Source: Marsupella aquatica
Taxonomy: Eukaryota > Marchantiophyta
Assembly: GCA_973895155.1 (NCBI GenBank)
Contig: OZ316891.1
Location: 26,536,001 to 26,600,000 of the forward strand
Length of the DNA stretch: 64,000 bases
Reading direction: 5' to 3'
The translations under genes and the position numbers were made by a program. Positions 1 to 11,812 of the stretch are shown here, in pieces. Within the stretch, counting starts at the first letter, position 1. Each line of letters starts with the position of its first letter. A model generated the notes under the pieces. The model was given only the letters and a program-made list of their open reading frames with translations. It searched no databases and was not told the DNA's origin.

Positions 1-221
1 AGTTAAGGTTATAAAATTAGGGTAGAAAAAATTATGGACTACCAAATTATGGCGTGATTCAACTTAAGTGCAAGGCAGTTCACCATAGTTTCTTCCCATA
101 GTTCACAAAGTACTGGGCTGGGTTCTAAAATGGAGGGCTAGCTGCACCTCATAAGACCACTAGTGGTTATTAACTGAAGTTTTATCAGGGCCCCATGATC
201 AGGCCAGGTTTTCCAGGCAAG

Positions 222-489
222 GTCCATCAAGCATATCTCTCTAGCAGATTATCGAGATTGTTCAAAGTCCATCAAGCATATCTCTCTAGCAGATTATCGA
301 GATCGTTCAGGGTCCATCAAGCATATCTCTCTAGCAGATTATCGAGATTGTTCAGGGTCCATCAAGCATATCTCTAGCAGATTATCAAGATTGTCCAGGG
401 TCCATCAAGCATATCTCTCTAGCAGATTATCGAGATTGTTCAGGGTCCATCAAGCATATCTCTCAAGCATATTATCGAGATTGTTCAGC
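222..489. repeat. 45-bp minisatellite, six copies
   Basis: Six head-to-tail copies of a 45-bp unit begin at 222, 267, 312, 357, 400 and 445. Copy 4 lacks two bases and the last copy is more diverged. Because 45 is a multiple of three, the plus strand reads as a 15-residue peptide repeat for the first copies, but the 2-bp loss in copy 4 breaks the frame. I therefore treat it as non-coding. Confidence 0.9.
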
Positions 490-2661
490 TGAGCTCCAGG
501 ATTGCTTGTGGATGGATTTGCTTCAGCTTCAGAATTAATGGAGTTCAAAGTCCGGGCGCTCCTTCAATGGGCTCTGGCCGAACTGCACATAATAGGGCGA
601 ATCAATACTTGTGAATTTGTGATCTGACTTGGGCAAATGTGATAGTCCATAACTCTGGTTATGGTATTTGCCTGTGGTGGAGTTTACAATGCAGGCAGTT
701 TTGTCCGCTCGACCTCCAACAAGGAGCACTTATCTGCTCCTGGAGACAAGATATGATTGAGGAACAAAGCTTACAACAAGATGCTCGATTGGCTGGAAAA
801 TCCCAACAATTCTGCACATCTCCATGGAAGCACCAATTGTACCAAAATCAATGGTAACTCCCCAACAAAGAAGACATCTTTCAAACGGATGCTTCTAGTT
901 ATGCAATTAACACTGAAAATAATCTAGGGAAGAGATATGAACAATGCATCATACATTCAAAGAGGTGCTTGCTTTGAAGATTGACAATGGGGGAGGACTC
1001 AACAAAGTTGAAATTGAAAGAGGTGCTTGCTTTGAAGATTGACAATGGGGGAGGACTCAACAAAGTTGAAATTGCTGGAAAAATGTCCACTGAGGACAAG
1101 CTGAACAACGGTACCCCCACTTCAAGAGGATGTATGCCTTTTACGATGATAGAGCAAATTTGCTGCCGTGACTGCAAAAACCCAGATTTGAGACACCCTA
1201 ATTAAGTCCAAACCAAATTCCCTCCAGACTGCCTCAACTCACACTCTATACTCATGATAAGAAAATCATGGTTTGGAGGAGCGGCAGACAGATAGAACAA
1301 GTTTCGAGCAATAGGGCGTGTCAATACAGAGCCATAAATGAGATATGGCCAAGGCTATGAAACTGTTTTATTGCCAGGAGATAAGAAGTTATGGGCTGTC
1401 TAATTAAATACAAGCCCCATAATAATCTTAAGTCTAAAATGTTTTGACCCATAAGACCTTGCTGACGGGGATAGTTTGACAGGGCTGGCCCTCATTAAAT
1501 ACAAGCCAAAGGCATGACAAAAAGGCATGTCAAAACAGGGCCATAAATGGGATAGATACGACAAAGACCATAAAACAGTTTTATGACCAGGGACCAGGAC
1601 GTAAGGCGTTATGGGCAGCCTAATTGAATATAAGCCCTATAGTTATCTTCAGTCTAAAATGTTCCAACACATAAGACTTTGCTTACGGGGATAGTTTGAC
1701 ATGCACTAATAAGTTGAGGTGCCATTTCACTAAACCCTGAACCTGAAGTGAAACGTGGCAGAAGGCAATGCTCACTTCGGACACGTATTTTGGGCCCACT
1801 TGGCGGATAGGCCAGAGTGGGTCAGTCGACTTACGCGTGTCAGTCTTGCCACTCTTGCCAGAGTGTTCATGTTCATCCGCCGAGTTGGGTAATTCTGGCG
1901 ATGGAAGCCAGAAGGCCGGACGCTTCAAATCAGCGAATCCAGCAAGCTTGAGATAGGCTGGAGAATTGTGGATCGGACACCCACCGTTTCTACTCCGTCT
2001 GCCGGTCTCACAGGTGGGTATTTTTGATTCAATAATGTCTAATCTATAATGGACAAAATGTGTCAACGTCTGTGAATGTACAGTGCAAAGGGGTTCTTGA
2101 GTTACTTTACAGTACGCCGTGGACTTGTCGTGATCTTCATCTTTAATTTGTTTCGATAGTTACATGTGCTTCATACAAGCGTTTTCTGCATTTGGGCATT
2201 GGTACTGGGTTTGCGACTCACGATTTAGAGCTCTCCATCTTTGCGTTTCCTTTTGCAGTCAGCAATGTTTTGTCAACTATTAGTAGCCCCCTATCAGCAT
2301 GGAACGTTAAGGCTGTCATTAAGGATTAGTTCCAAAAATGACGTGTTAGACTTTATGAATCTACTCTTCTGGTTTATCCAGGCATCTGAAGTCGTGCTTG
2401 AATTTTGTCACCCATCCAGGATTGGAGGTCCAAAATAAACTGGGTCTTGAACGATTCGAAAGAGCGTAGATCTAGAAGCTTTTGATGTGAACCCAAAACT
2501 ACTGGAAATGGTGAGGGCAGTACTAACGAGCGTTTGATCGGGTTTTTGTTGTGGGTCTTGGTCTCTTCAACCAGAGAACATTTGTAAGGTCTCGTTTGAC
2601 GACTCGTACCCAACAGGGACATTCTTTCTCTGGGCCGTGCTGCATTGTACAACCGAGTGAG
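490..2661. other. Intergenic region upstream of the PEBP gene, with two local duplications
   Basis: No recognisable gene. Two structures stand out. A 58-bp unit is repeated in tandem at 961-1018 and 1019-1075. A diverged direct repeat of about 160-175 bp links 1318-1475 with 1528-1703, sharing the phrases 'gtctaaaatgtt' and 'acggggatagtttgaca'. A minus-strand open frame at 1683-2066 has no family resemblance I can name. Confidence 0.6.
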
Positions 2662-4179
2662 ATGGATTCCGAGTTTTTCATCAGATCCACCGCATTTTCT
2701 AATGGGGGACACATACCCCGGAAGTATACACGAGACGGAGCTGGTGCGCAGGTGGACATGTCACCGCCGCTGGAATGGTATAATGTGCCAGAAGATACGG
2801 AGACCTTGGCCGTTATAGTAGAAGATGTCGATGCTCCTGATCCTGACGACCCTATCGTTCCGTTCGTGCACTGGTTTGTACTGTCTCGCGTTTCCGTTCT
2901 CGTTGTTAATTTTGCGTTGCCTCCATTCGGGCCTTGATTGGGTCTGGATCGTCCCTGAAAATCTGTGTAATAAAAACTACTTATAATAATGTTGCCCCAA
3001 ACTTGCTATATATCGAGAATTTGAAGAAACTGTGCGTTTATCTTTCTCCATTCCGTCAAGTACAAATTAACATCATGAGAACTGTCGAAGTTACGGAGTC
3101 TCAGCCTCGCAATCCACATTTATTACAGAGTACTATTTTTTGAGATCATTTTCTGAGATCTAGTAGCCCGTCTAGTAGCCGCTGTATAAGTCTTGAAGGA
3201 ATTCTGTGTTTCTGTTTTGATTTTACCGAAAGAGTTTTCTAGATTGAATTATTAAGGTGGAAGTACCTTAGGAAGAGAATTTTGAATGCCCCTTGGTTCT
3301 TCGTCTGAACCCATAGAAATCTCGCATATTGATTGGCTGATCGAACTCATAGGGTGTCACATGCCTCTGAGGACGTTGACGTCCGTCTTGACATCAGTTG
3401 CATTCCACTTGCTAATTTTCATCGAGCTTCCCTGTCATGAATTACCCAATTTAGAGTTCTGACACGATTCTCTCGACGTTGAGCTATTGCAGGGTAGTGG
3501 TGAACATTCCCCCAACTCTGAAGGGGCTACCAGCAGGTTTCAGGCAGAAAGACGTTGAAGGGCAGCCGGAATATGGAGACATTCAGGAAGGTGTAAATGA
3601 TTTCAAGGCTCCAGGGTACAACGGTCCTAGTACTCCTAAAGGAATTCATCGAATTGAATACAGGGTGTACGCTCTTGACACCAAGGTCAAGCTTGGCAAC
3701 AAGGTGCTGAATTCGCATCATTCTTTGGTTTGTGGGAAGCCTCTTTTACGCAGTCTCTTGAACATTCTGTTTCATTTCTGCCCAATTATCTCCAAATGTG
3801 ATGTGCAAAGTCCCATTTGTCAACCTTAATGTATCTAATAAGCTACACTGACCTCTTCTTAACACACATGTACATTGCTGTATTCCATTGCCATGACACT
3901 GGGATAAACATACGTTGCAGGCTACTGCACCGAATAAGCTACACTGACTCTCTTCTTAACACACGTGTACATTGCTGTATTCCATTGCCATGACACTGGA
4001 TAAAACATACGTTGCAGGTTACGGCACCTAAGTTTCTGGACGAATACTCTGGCAATATTATCGCTCAAGCGACCTTGGTGGGCAGCTATAGCAAAGAGAA
4101 GATGGCGAAGGGAATTTTCATTGGTGCTCCTGAGCATTTGGATGCACAGAAGGATACCCGTGCCGTGGTTCACCAATGA
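2662..4179 (+). CDS. PEBP family protein (YbhB/RKIP-like)
   Basis: Three exons, 2662-2873, 3493-3703 and 4018-4179, give 585 nt (194 aa plus stop) with closed phases and GT-AG introns. The protein is a phosphatidylethanolamine-binding-family fold. The ligand-pocket strand VEDVDAPDPDDP is at about residues 54-65, followed by the W-V-V-V-N-I-P strand created by the exon 1/2 join. The GxNDFKxPGYNGPxxPxGIHRIEYRVYALD block follows. This layout matches the bacterial-type plant PEBP proteins (At5g01300 class) rather than the FT/TFL1 flowering regulators, which carry different pocket and loop residues. Its biochemical role in plants is poorly known. The start at 2662 matches the family N terminus; an in-frame extension from 2551 would need a non-canonical start. 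Intron 2 carries a tandem duplication that copies the splice acceptor, listed separately. Confidence 0.85.
3837..4028 (+). repeat. 96-bp tandem duplication spanning the PEBP intron 2 acceptor
   Basis: Two 96-bp copies, 3837-3932 and 3933-4028, differ at only a few positions. Each contains the same branch/polypyrimidine region and a GTTGCAG acceptor, ending at 3920 and 4017. Only the second acceptor leads into the conserved third exon. Use of the first would read a few codons (A-T-A-P-N-K-L-H) and then stop at TGA. Confidence 0.9.
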
Positions 4180-5588
4180 TCGCTTTCTGCGTATGACGTC
4201 ATCATCAAAGTGTGGTACTTCCTCATTCCACTGCTGCAATCGATCCAAATGTGAAAAAAAAATCTAATAATAATGTTTTATGGATACTGCCTGTCACACA
4301 AATTTGGATACTGCTCGAGATACTGCCTGTCACACAAATCACTGAGCCGTCGAGGGCTGTATGATCTGAACTTCACCGTTGCACAAACCTAAGTAGGCGT
4401 ATCAAAATCGATAGGCAATTAATTTTGGGATGATGTCTATACGTACGTGTCCATATGTTTCTAGCTTTGGCTTTTGGCACAGCTTGGGGTAAAAGTTTCC
4501 GAAGTCAAAAGTTATGGACACGAGATTGGACTTACTTTATGAATGTTTAGTGGGCTTTGTTCACTTCACGAAAACCAACTCCTGGATGATTGAAACGCAT
4601 TGAACCTACATTTTCTACTAGGTTCCTCTCGCGATTTAATAGGAGCTGAATAGTTATTTCGCCGCAGAGTCTTCATAAAAAATTGCGTTTCCTTTGAATT
4701 GGTGATCTTTCAAGGTCCCCGCGTGGGCAAATCAAGGACCGACTCAGAAGCAGGAACTTCCGCTCGTTTCTAACAGGATGAATATGTACGTCTTGCACAA
4801 TATTGCATGAGTAAAGAACCTGAAATGGAAAACCGGGCGAAGCCGCAACAGAGTACAAAAGTGCTTGAACACGGAAGGTTGAATGAGGAGAGCTTCAAAA
4901 GCAGAACGTAAGGCTCTCCATAAACGAATGTCTTAAATTGTAAGTAGAGGACCCAGTCCAATTTTTAATTCTTCGCTTTCAATCGTGAAGATTAGATAGC
5001 TCTGATCGAGCACGATTCCGACAAACTCATTCAGCTGAACGAAAAAAGTACGACGGAACGTGAACTATCAAGGAACTAATTAAAAGCATTATCCAGGAAC
5101 TAGTGAAAAGAATTATCCAGGAACTAATTAAAACAATTATCCAGGAACTAACGCTGATTGCTACTTCAAAGCAGTCAGCTAAATTTGGAGTTGTGTAGCT
5201 GCGTAGCTTACGCACGCAATGCTTCTGGCGCACAAATCCGATGGCCAACTCATAATTTGTTACAGACTAAGCTCAGTCCAGTTCGAACAGTTGCAATGAT
5301 GTACTCATGATTGACTAAGAATTGCAATGGCATGAGCGAAGACCAGCCTCGGCTGTTACGTCGAAGCCACATCCATGCTTAGTTAGCTTTTATATTACTA
5401 GCCAACGGCCTTCAACTCCGAGGGTAAATTTTTGTGAGTAGTAGAAGATAGTAGTCAAACGACTGGGAAGCTATACTATAGAACTAGTAATCCAGACTTA
5501 TGGGGCCGATTGTCGACCACCGAGTTGCACGTCCTCTTGCATCGCTCTGCATCGATCTCTGTGCCTAGTTGGATCAATTAATCATTAA
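4180..5588. other. Intergenic region between PEBP and peroxidase, with a 24-bp minisatellite
   Basis: The 3' ends of the convergent PEBP (+) and peroxidase (-) genes face each other here. Four copies of a 24-bp unit containing ATCCAGGAACTA start at 5071, 5095, 5119 and 5143. A short direct repeat, ATACTGCCTGTCACACAAAT, occurs near 4283 and 4320. No further gene is visible. Confidence 0.6.
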
Positions 5589-8095
5589 TTAATTCACAGC
5601 TGAACACTTATAGCGGATTTCGCCATCCCACCATGATGTAATAGGGCTAATTTGTCCCATCTTTGTAATAGATTTGGCGAACTGGCTGAAAAAGTCGCTT
5701 TGGTACCAGGCGTAGTCGCCCACGATATTCGCAGTCGGCCCACCTTCGCTATACATTGTCTGGTCGGATGTGAAAAGCCCCTCATTGTTGACGATGTTGG
5801 AGTAGTACCAGTTGTCAAAAACATAGGGAGTTTTCGGGTCCATGTCCACCACTTTAGTGCTGGATACACCTGCTGGGCACTCCCCTTGAAGAGTGGGAAG
5901 GTAGGCCGGGTTTATGGTTGGGTCCGGGCTGCCGGTTCCCAAATAGTTGGTGAGGCGAGGGCTGAAGAGTGCGCAGTGACTCTTCCCAATTGTGTGCGCA
6001 CCTGGAGTGATTGACATTTTTGCACGTATATTAGCTGCAATTACATGTAACTGAAACACTAGACCACTACTGGTCTGAAACACTACACTGACGGGTGCCG
6101 GGTCGTCCCGAAGAACACCACGTACTATCTCTCAAAATCACGAAAATGATGTCGGTCCGTCTCGGCACCAGACTCGGTCAAACAATAGTATCAGATCGAT
6201 TTGATAGAGTGAGCTTTCAATCGAGTAACATTCATGCCAGCAATGTAATCTGAAATGCCCGAGAATATAAGCGACTACGCATATATCTAGTGTGCTGCAA
6301 GCTTAGAAAAGCCGGAATTCAAGTACCTGAAAGTGTTACCATGTCCTTTCGATCAAGGCCTTTAGCAGCAAAAGCGGCCGTTAATTTGGCTACGTCACTA
6401 CTTGGTCCTGGTATTTGGGTATTGGCACAACTGAGGCATGCGGTTTTGCTGTCCAACCTTCCATATTCTACGTCCCAGTATGGCCCACCAGCCTGCCAAA
6501 CAGAGCCATAAACACACACAATTTGTTATCCCAATTTCATTTCTCGGTTAAATCTTTATCACGAATTCATTATGTTGATTCATATTTCTACAGTGATTCC
6601 TACTTTCTAAAGGTGGGGGATGAAATGAATAAATGCATAAAAAAAGTATAATTATACCGTAACTCAATCTATACTTTTTCCTCACCTATCAAACTACAAA
6701 AAATTCGAATAAAATCTCGACGAACTCAACATCTGAACGATACTGTCCTCGTGTTTCTGAGATAAACACGCACCACCGTAGACAAATGAGTGTGCCCCAC
6801 AATTTCTCGCTACAACATTTGCATACTTTAATTTTCACCTTTTTAATTGGAATGTCCGTTATATCAAACGCATGGGGACTGCTTACATGATCACGGAGAA
6901 GGCTTACCGAGATGACGCCATCGCGAGCAACCAGGGCGAGAATGTCAGCGCAGGAGACAGTGCCTGGGCAGATGGCCTCCACTGCAGATTTGATGTCGTC
7001 CACGACATTAAGACCCCTTATGGAATTGATGTTGGGTTTAGCAGTCTGCTCCCCCGTAAAAGTGGGCGTGTCAACGAGGAGAATTGATCCATCACAACCC
7101 TGCAGATATGGTCACAGATATGAGCACGCACACGATCATTGACTTCATCCTGGCAATAAAGACTCTCAGGCAAGGACTGCTCATCGCCTAGATTCTACTC
7201 TCCAGACTTTAAGTACGGGGAAGCTATTGACTGAACAAACTAGAGGCGATTCTCAATTTGGCTTGGGAACTTTCATATTGAGATAGCTTAATAAACGTCA
7301 GTGTGACAGAGGAGATATTGAATACACCCACGGGCGGTGTAAATCTCATTATTGATCTAACTAGGTAGTTGGCCGTTAGGCATTCGATGCCCGTTGAGTC
7401 CCCGCCAGATCCATGACTTAATTCTCAAATAGGTAGAATACATTGAAGCTGGCATTTGAGAGATCGACACCAGCTTCTAACTCAGGCACAAAACACTGAA
7501 GAGCCAACTGCTGCAGGTTGTTGGGATGTATTCCTATCCTGGACCCAATTGAACTTTGAATTGTCTATCGTGAACTGGCAGTCTTAGTAATTTTTCTTCC
7601 TCAAGGCTTCTGGACAACTGCCGATTCAATAATGGCAATCATGCACCCACGTAGAGAAAACGCATGATTCACTGCAACAACTACTAGGACTCAGCGGGGC
7701 CATATTTCACAGTACAATCTGTACGAATACTTCCAAAGTAGAATGCAGAAGATCAGTCACAGCCGAAGTAGAACTGGCCAGGAACAGTGATATGATGTCG
7801 ACAGATTCTGGACAGAAACTTCTCAAATCTGTCTACTATAAAGAGAGACGCCAGAGTTAGAGACTACCTGAACAAAGCAGTCGTGGAAATGCATCCGAAG
7901 AAGCGAGGCCCCAATCCGTCCATCAGTCATCAAAGCAGCTTGGAGTACCGAATTGACTGTAGCCTCCAAACCCGGGCACGATTCTGCGTAGTACGAAGTC
8001 GAGAGCGAAGAAGTTCGAGCTCCCCAAGACACCAAAGCTATCGCAACGATGAGTACCGTTTTCAATGCCTCAAACTTCGGTAACCCCATTGCCAT
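5589..8095 (-). CDS. Class III (secretory plant) peroxidase
   Basis: Four exons on the minus strand, 8095-7868, 7099-6908, 6492-6327 and 6001-5589, total 999 nt (332 aa). This is the classic three-intron layout and normal length for the family. A hydrophobic signal peptide covers about residues 12-25. The distal haem site RMHFHDCF puts the catalytic Arg and His at about R67 and H71. The distal Ca-binding segment GCDGSILL opens exon 2. The proximal haem site [10 protein letters not shown] has H198, split by intron 3 as expected. The family cysteines are in place (SCPG, HDC, GCD, CPGTVSC, SHC, GEC, KC). The enzyme oxidises phenolics with H2O2, typically in the apoplast, for wall cross-linking or defence; the exact substrate cannot be told from sequence. 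Introns are 768, 415 and 325 bp. I see no disabling change. Confidence 0.93.
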
Positions 8096-8475
8096 CTCTG
8101 AAAGAAACCTGTCACTCCTCGAACCCCGGCCAGCGACGTAAATTCTACGACGGCAGTCAAGTTGACTCGCTATAGATATTAAGCCAAGCGATCAGTTGCA
8201 CATACAATCCTTGAGATTTTCCGATGGGACAGTAGCTACCCTGCATGGCGGGGTAGTACTGACTTGCAATGACTGTGTCTATTCAGATCCACCAGCAATT
8301 GAGCTACATCAGACTATGCTCTGGCCCTCTGTATCCCAAGAACTAAACTCGTTGCGAAAATCAATCTGGAACTCTCTGACTGTATGGACATCTGAGAGTG
8401 TGTGTTACCTAGTTAAATTATATACCAGGCTTCAGATCCAACGTCGTAGACCTGCATGCAAATCTTTGAGTGATT

Positions 8476-8501
8476 GGGTGGGAGGGGCCGGGGGGGGGGG
8501 G
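8476..8501 (+). other. G-quadruplex-capable G-run
   Basis: Four or more G-tracts are separated by one- or two-base loops: GGG at 8476, GGG at 8480, GGGG at 8484, and a run of 12 G at 8490-8501. This fits the canonical intramolecular G4 pattern on the plus strand. It is isolated from any gene by more than 350 bp (the peroxidase start is at 8095). Confidence 0.6.
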
Positions 8502-9755
8502 AAGATTCCGAAAAGGGAGTGATCGTTATCTCGCTGATTGCCGTAGCACCTATAATTGTTTAGCGTACTCCTTGAGAGCTGAACTACTGTTGTGCATACA
8601 CATTTGCTTGATGAAAAAGTGTATGAACCCTAAAGAACTAGGAGTTATCCCGAACTGTAAAGTAAAGGTCATTGGAGGGGCTGGAATCGAGACCATGATG
8701 TACCTGTCCTGTCGCTACTGTACGTACTTTGTTTTACAAAGGCAGGTTTTTGCGTGACTGCATTGGGGGGTTTTGGCCTTGGGCCTCGATTGCTTCGGTT
8801 CATATATCTGTCTCAAATTTTGGGAATATTTATCCTTTGTAGTCCTTGAATTGGAAAACGTACTCACTGCAAGCTATCCTGGGGTAATAAGTCAGGCAGA
8901 TCTCAGCTTGATGCCTTCAAGTAGTTTCTTGGGAGGAGCTTGGCTGAGCGGGTTGTGCCCAAGCAACGTGATTACCGATGAGCATATCCACTTGTCCGTC
9001 CATCATCAAAATAAAGCATTCTTGGGTGATACGGTGGAGAGGCCCGAGGGAATGACGTGGGTCCCCAAACAACGTCTTTTTCGTTCCATTCCTTGCGTCG
9101 TTAGGATCAGGTGGTCTTTTTCCACAACAAATGGGATTGTAAAGAAAACCAGAAAAAAAGGATTGACAACCAAGAGCCTACTCACGCCCCATCCCCCCCG
9201 CGCCCGCCTTCCATCATTGAAACGCGTATCCTGGGTCCAATTGGGGAAGTAAAAATTACATTGTTAGTGGAGAACCCAGGCTTCTTTCGTGGATAGAACT
9301 TCCATGCATGGACAAACAATCTACTGTGTTCTTACTCCGACTCTCTCATGGCTGTCTGTTTTTGGCTGCTACTTCGGTAATTGAGGGATCTTCGTCACCT
9401 CCAGCTCGAAGTGAGATCCCGGGAAATCCTCCGAGATTGAATGAACACGTATGAATTGCGAGGCCCACTGAAGCTTTTTGAGACTTCGAACTGATCCCAT
9501 GTCAGGGCCCGAATTCTCTTTTTCAGCCAGTCCACAAGTCCCTGTCCCTTTTGGTACGGATGCGAGAGTGGCGGCTCCATGATTTGGAGAACAAAAGCAT
9601 GCACACAGGACAGGGCAAGAAGGCCTACGAGATAACGCGAGGGTGTGACCACGGACTCGATACTCAACATGCACACAAGTGCTGAGCTATGGGATTCAGG
9701 CTGACCATCCAACTGTGCAAAGGTCAATGGTGCCAGGCTCTCACTCCACTTTGGG

Positions 9756-9836
9756 CCCGAGGAAAGAACTGTCGCCCACTTCCAAACAAAGGAGGCCCCG
9801 AGGAAAGAACTGTCGCCCACTTCCAAACAAAGGAGG
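9756..9836. repeat. 41-bp tandem duplication
   Basis: Two adjacent, nearly identical copies contain GAGGAAAGAACTGTCGCCCA, offset by 41 bp (9759 and 9800). Confidence 0.85.
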
Positions 9837-9957
9837 TTGGACCGTAGGACCCCACTCCGTCAAACTCGCAACAAACCCAAAATAATGGAACTACCACTTT
9901 TCACTGCTATTTTCTTTTTGGTGCTGCCGAAGGATCATTGTAGCGTGTGTGCCAAGG

Positions 9958-10185
9958 AACACAAAAACTTTTCCTAGCACAAGCAAAACATTTCCTTGCA
10001 TGACCCCAATTTTTCTAAAACTTTTCCTAGCACAAGAAAAATAACTCCTTGCGTGACCCCATCTTTCTACAACTTTTCCTTGCACGTCAAGCAAATAATT
10101 TCCTTTGCATGGACCCCCCATCTTTCTAAAACTTTTCCTAGCACAAGCAAAAAAATTCCTTGCATGACCCCTAGTTTTCTATATG
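9958..10185. repeat. Minisatellite of about 52-59 bp, four copies
   Basis: The phrase ACTTTTCCTAGCACAAG (TTGCACGTCAAG in copy 3) starts at 9967, 10020, 10072 and 10131. Each is followed by TCCTTGCATGACCCC or a close variant. Confidence 0.85.
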
Positions 10186-10404
10186 CAACTGCCTAGTTGC
10201 AACAACCTGGAGGTTGTTGTTGTAACGTACATTCTCGGGACTCCTCTTTTGGGTTTTCGGACTTACTAGCCATCTACTGTAGAGTCTTTAAAAAACACTA
10301 AAAATATAAAAGGAAGCGAAAGAAATTTAAAACCACTCGTGTCTTGCAGAACATTCTCCTCACTATCAAAATTCGATCATTCTTGTCACTTCCTTTCACG
10401 GCTA

Positions 10405-10565
10405 TTTTTTGGTTTTGGTGCTACCTTAGGACTGATCATTATTCTCACTTCTAAAGTTCACTGCTATTTTGTTTTTGGTGCTACACTAGGACTCATCATT
10501 ATTCTCACTTCTTTTCACTGGTATTTCGTTTTGGTGCTACCGTAGGACTGATGATTATCCTCACT
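10405..10565. repeat. Tandem repeat of 56-60 bp, three copies, with an outlier upstream
   Basis: TTTTGGTGCTAC followed by TAGGACT-ATCATTATTCTCACTTC recurs at 10413, 10473 and 10529. A fourth, diverged copy (TTTTTGGTGCTGCCGAAGGATCATT) lies at about 9897-9945, on the far side of the previous minisatellite. The two repeat families are therefore interleaved. Confidence 0.8.
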
Positions 10566-10799
10566 TTCGTCCACTTTGTTTTCTTTCCACCGTCACTCTG
10601 CTTTGACAATCCCTTGGATAGCACCCCAATCCCATTCCATCCCATCCCAATCCCAACTGTTCATAATACAAAAAGATGAGACCAAGAGTTGAGTCTATAC
10701 CTTCCTACCTCCCTTCCGTTTTGGAGTGGGGCCACATTACTGCAGATGACCCTCGCCTTGCACATGTTCATCGTTGTCCCCTTGCTGACATTGTCTAGT

Positions 10800-10915
10800 A
10801 CTGTAGAGAAGGTTAGATTGGCACATGCGCTGCACAATACCTCCACATAATTATCATAGGACTGTAAAGAAGATTAGATTGGCACATGCCCTCGGCAACA
10901 CCTTCATATTATTGC
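10800..10915. repeat. 61-bp tandem duplication
   Basis: Copies at 10800-10860 and 10861-10915 share ACTGTA-AGAAG-TTAGATTGGCACATG with about 80% identity by eye. Confidence 0.75.
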
Positions 10916-11604
10916 CCTTCCAATGACACCGCAATGACCTAAATTATTCTCTAGATTCCAGCTTTTTACATTATTCAAAAAGTTGGGGGGTTGCACTATA
11001 TGGAGGTATGCTCTGATATATTGCAGCTTAGTTTGCTTTTATCCTTAGTTCTCTCTAAACTCCCAGAGTGCAAACAAGTAAAACCGAGGGCTTTGACCTA
11101 CCTCATTATCTTTGACTCGCCTCAAATCGCCTGAATCCCCTCAAATCACGCCATTGGTGTACGTACTTACGGAACATTAATTTACTCCTAGTGAACAGTC
11201 AACTCTGAGTGAGCAGGATAGAGCTAAAGCCGCAAATTGGGTTTCAGTGTTTCACAGTAACAACCACATACTAAGTATATGGCAAAATCATGGTCCCATT
11301 CAAGTGTCCTGCCATTGGCTTCGCATCCTTAATAACTTAACTAACCTACTCCTACTCTAAGTGCCATGATTGCGGTAATTCTCATTGTTTTGCTCATCAT
11401 TATGCACTCTGACAGCTCCTGACTGCATGTACTCTATTCTTATACAATGGTATTGCCACATTCCAACCTAGCCCAGAAGGAGAAGTCCAAATCACATAAA
11501 TCTACCAGTCAAAGATCTATGCTCCTTGATCGAACAACAATTAGTATGTTAGACATGTCTTGGGGATCGTGCATCTCAAGTGCTTCACTTCCATGAAAAT
11601 AACG

Positions 11605-11812
11605 CATCACATGCAACAAATGATAGGGTGCTTGGTAAAACATGATTGAAAAAACCTTAAGATATTTTTAAATCCAATTTTGAGAATAACACATCACATG
11701 CAACAAATGATAGGGTGCTTGGAAAAACATCACATGCAACAGATGATAGGGTGCTTGGAAAAACATGATTGGAAAAACATTAAGATATTTTTAAATCCAA
11801 TTTTGAGACTTA
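11605..11812. repeat. Nested tandem repeat (87 bp and 36 bp)
   Basis: CATCACATGCAACAAATGATAG begins at 11605, 11692 and 11728. The first two copies are followed by the long form, which includes 'aagatatttttaaatccaattttgag'. The third lies only 36 bp after the second and regains the long tail. This suggests one 87-bp duplication followed by a smaller internal one. Confidence 0.85.

Noticed and set aside
195-377. Peptide-repeat protein from the 45-bp minisatellite
   Set aside because: The frame has no termination or context of its own and is broken by a 2-bp loss in one unit. It is a by-product of a repeat length divisible by three.
222-489. CRISPR-like array
   Set aside because: Copies are contiguous without spacers and the genome is eukaryotic. 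It is a minisatellite.
1683-2066. 127-aa minus-strand open frame as a gene
   Set aside because: No family resemblance. Its composition looks like chance translation of intergenic DNA.
2551-2661. In-frame N-terminal extension of the PEBP protein
   Set aside because: The reading frame there begins without an ATG, and family members start at the residue encoded at 2662.
9395-9826. 143-aa minus-strand open frame as a gene
   Set aside because: No recognised domain or splice context, and it overlaps a tandem duplication.
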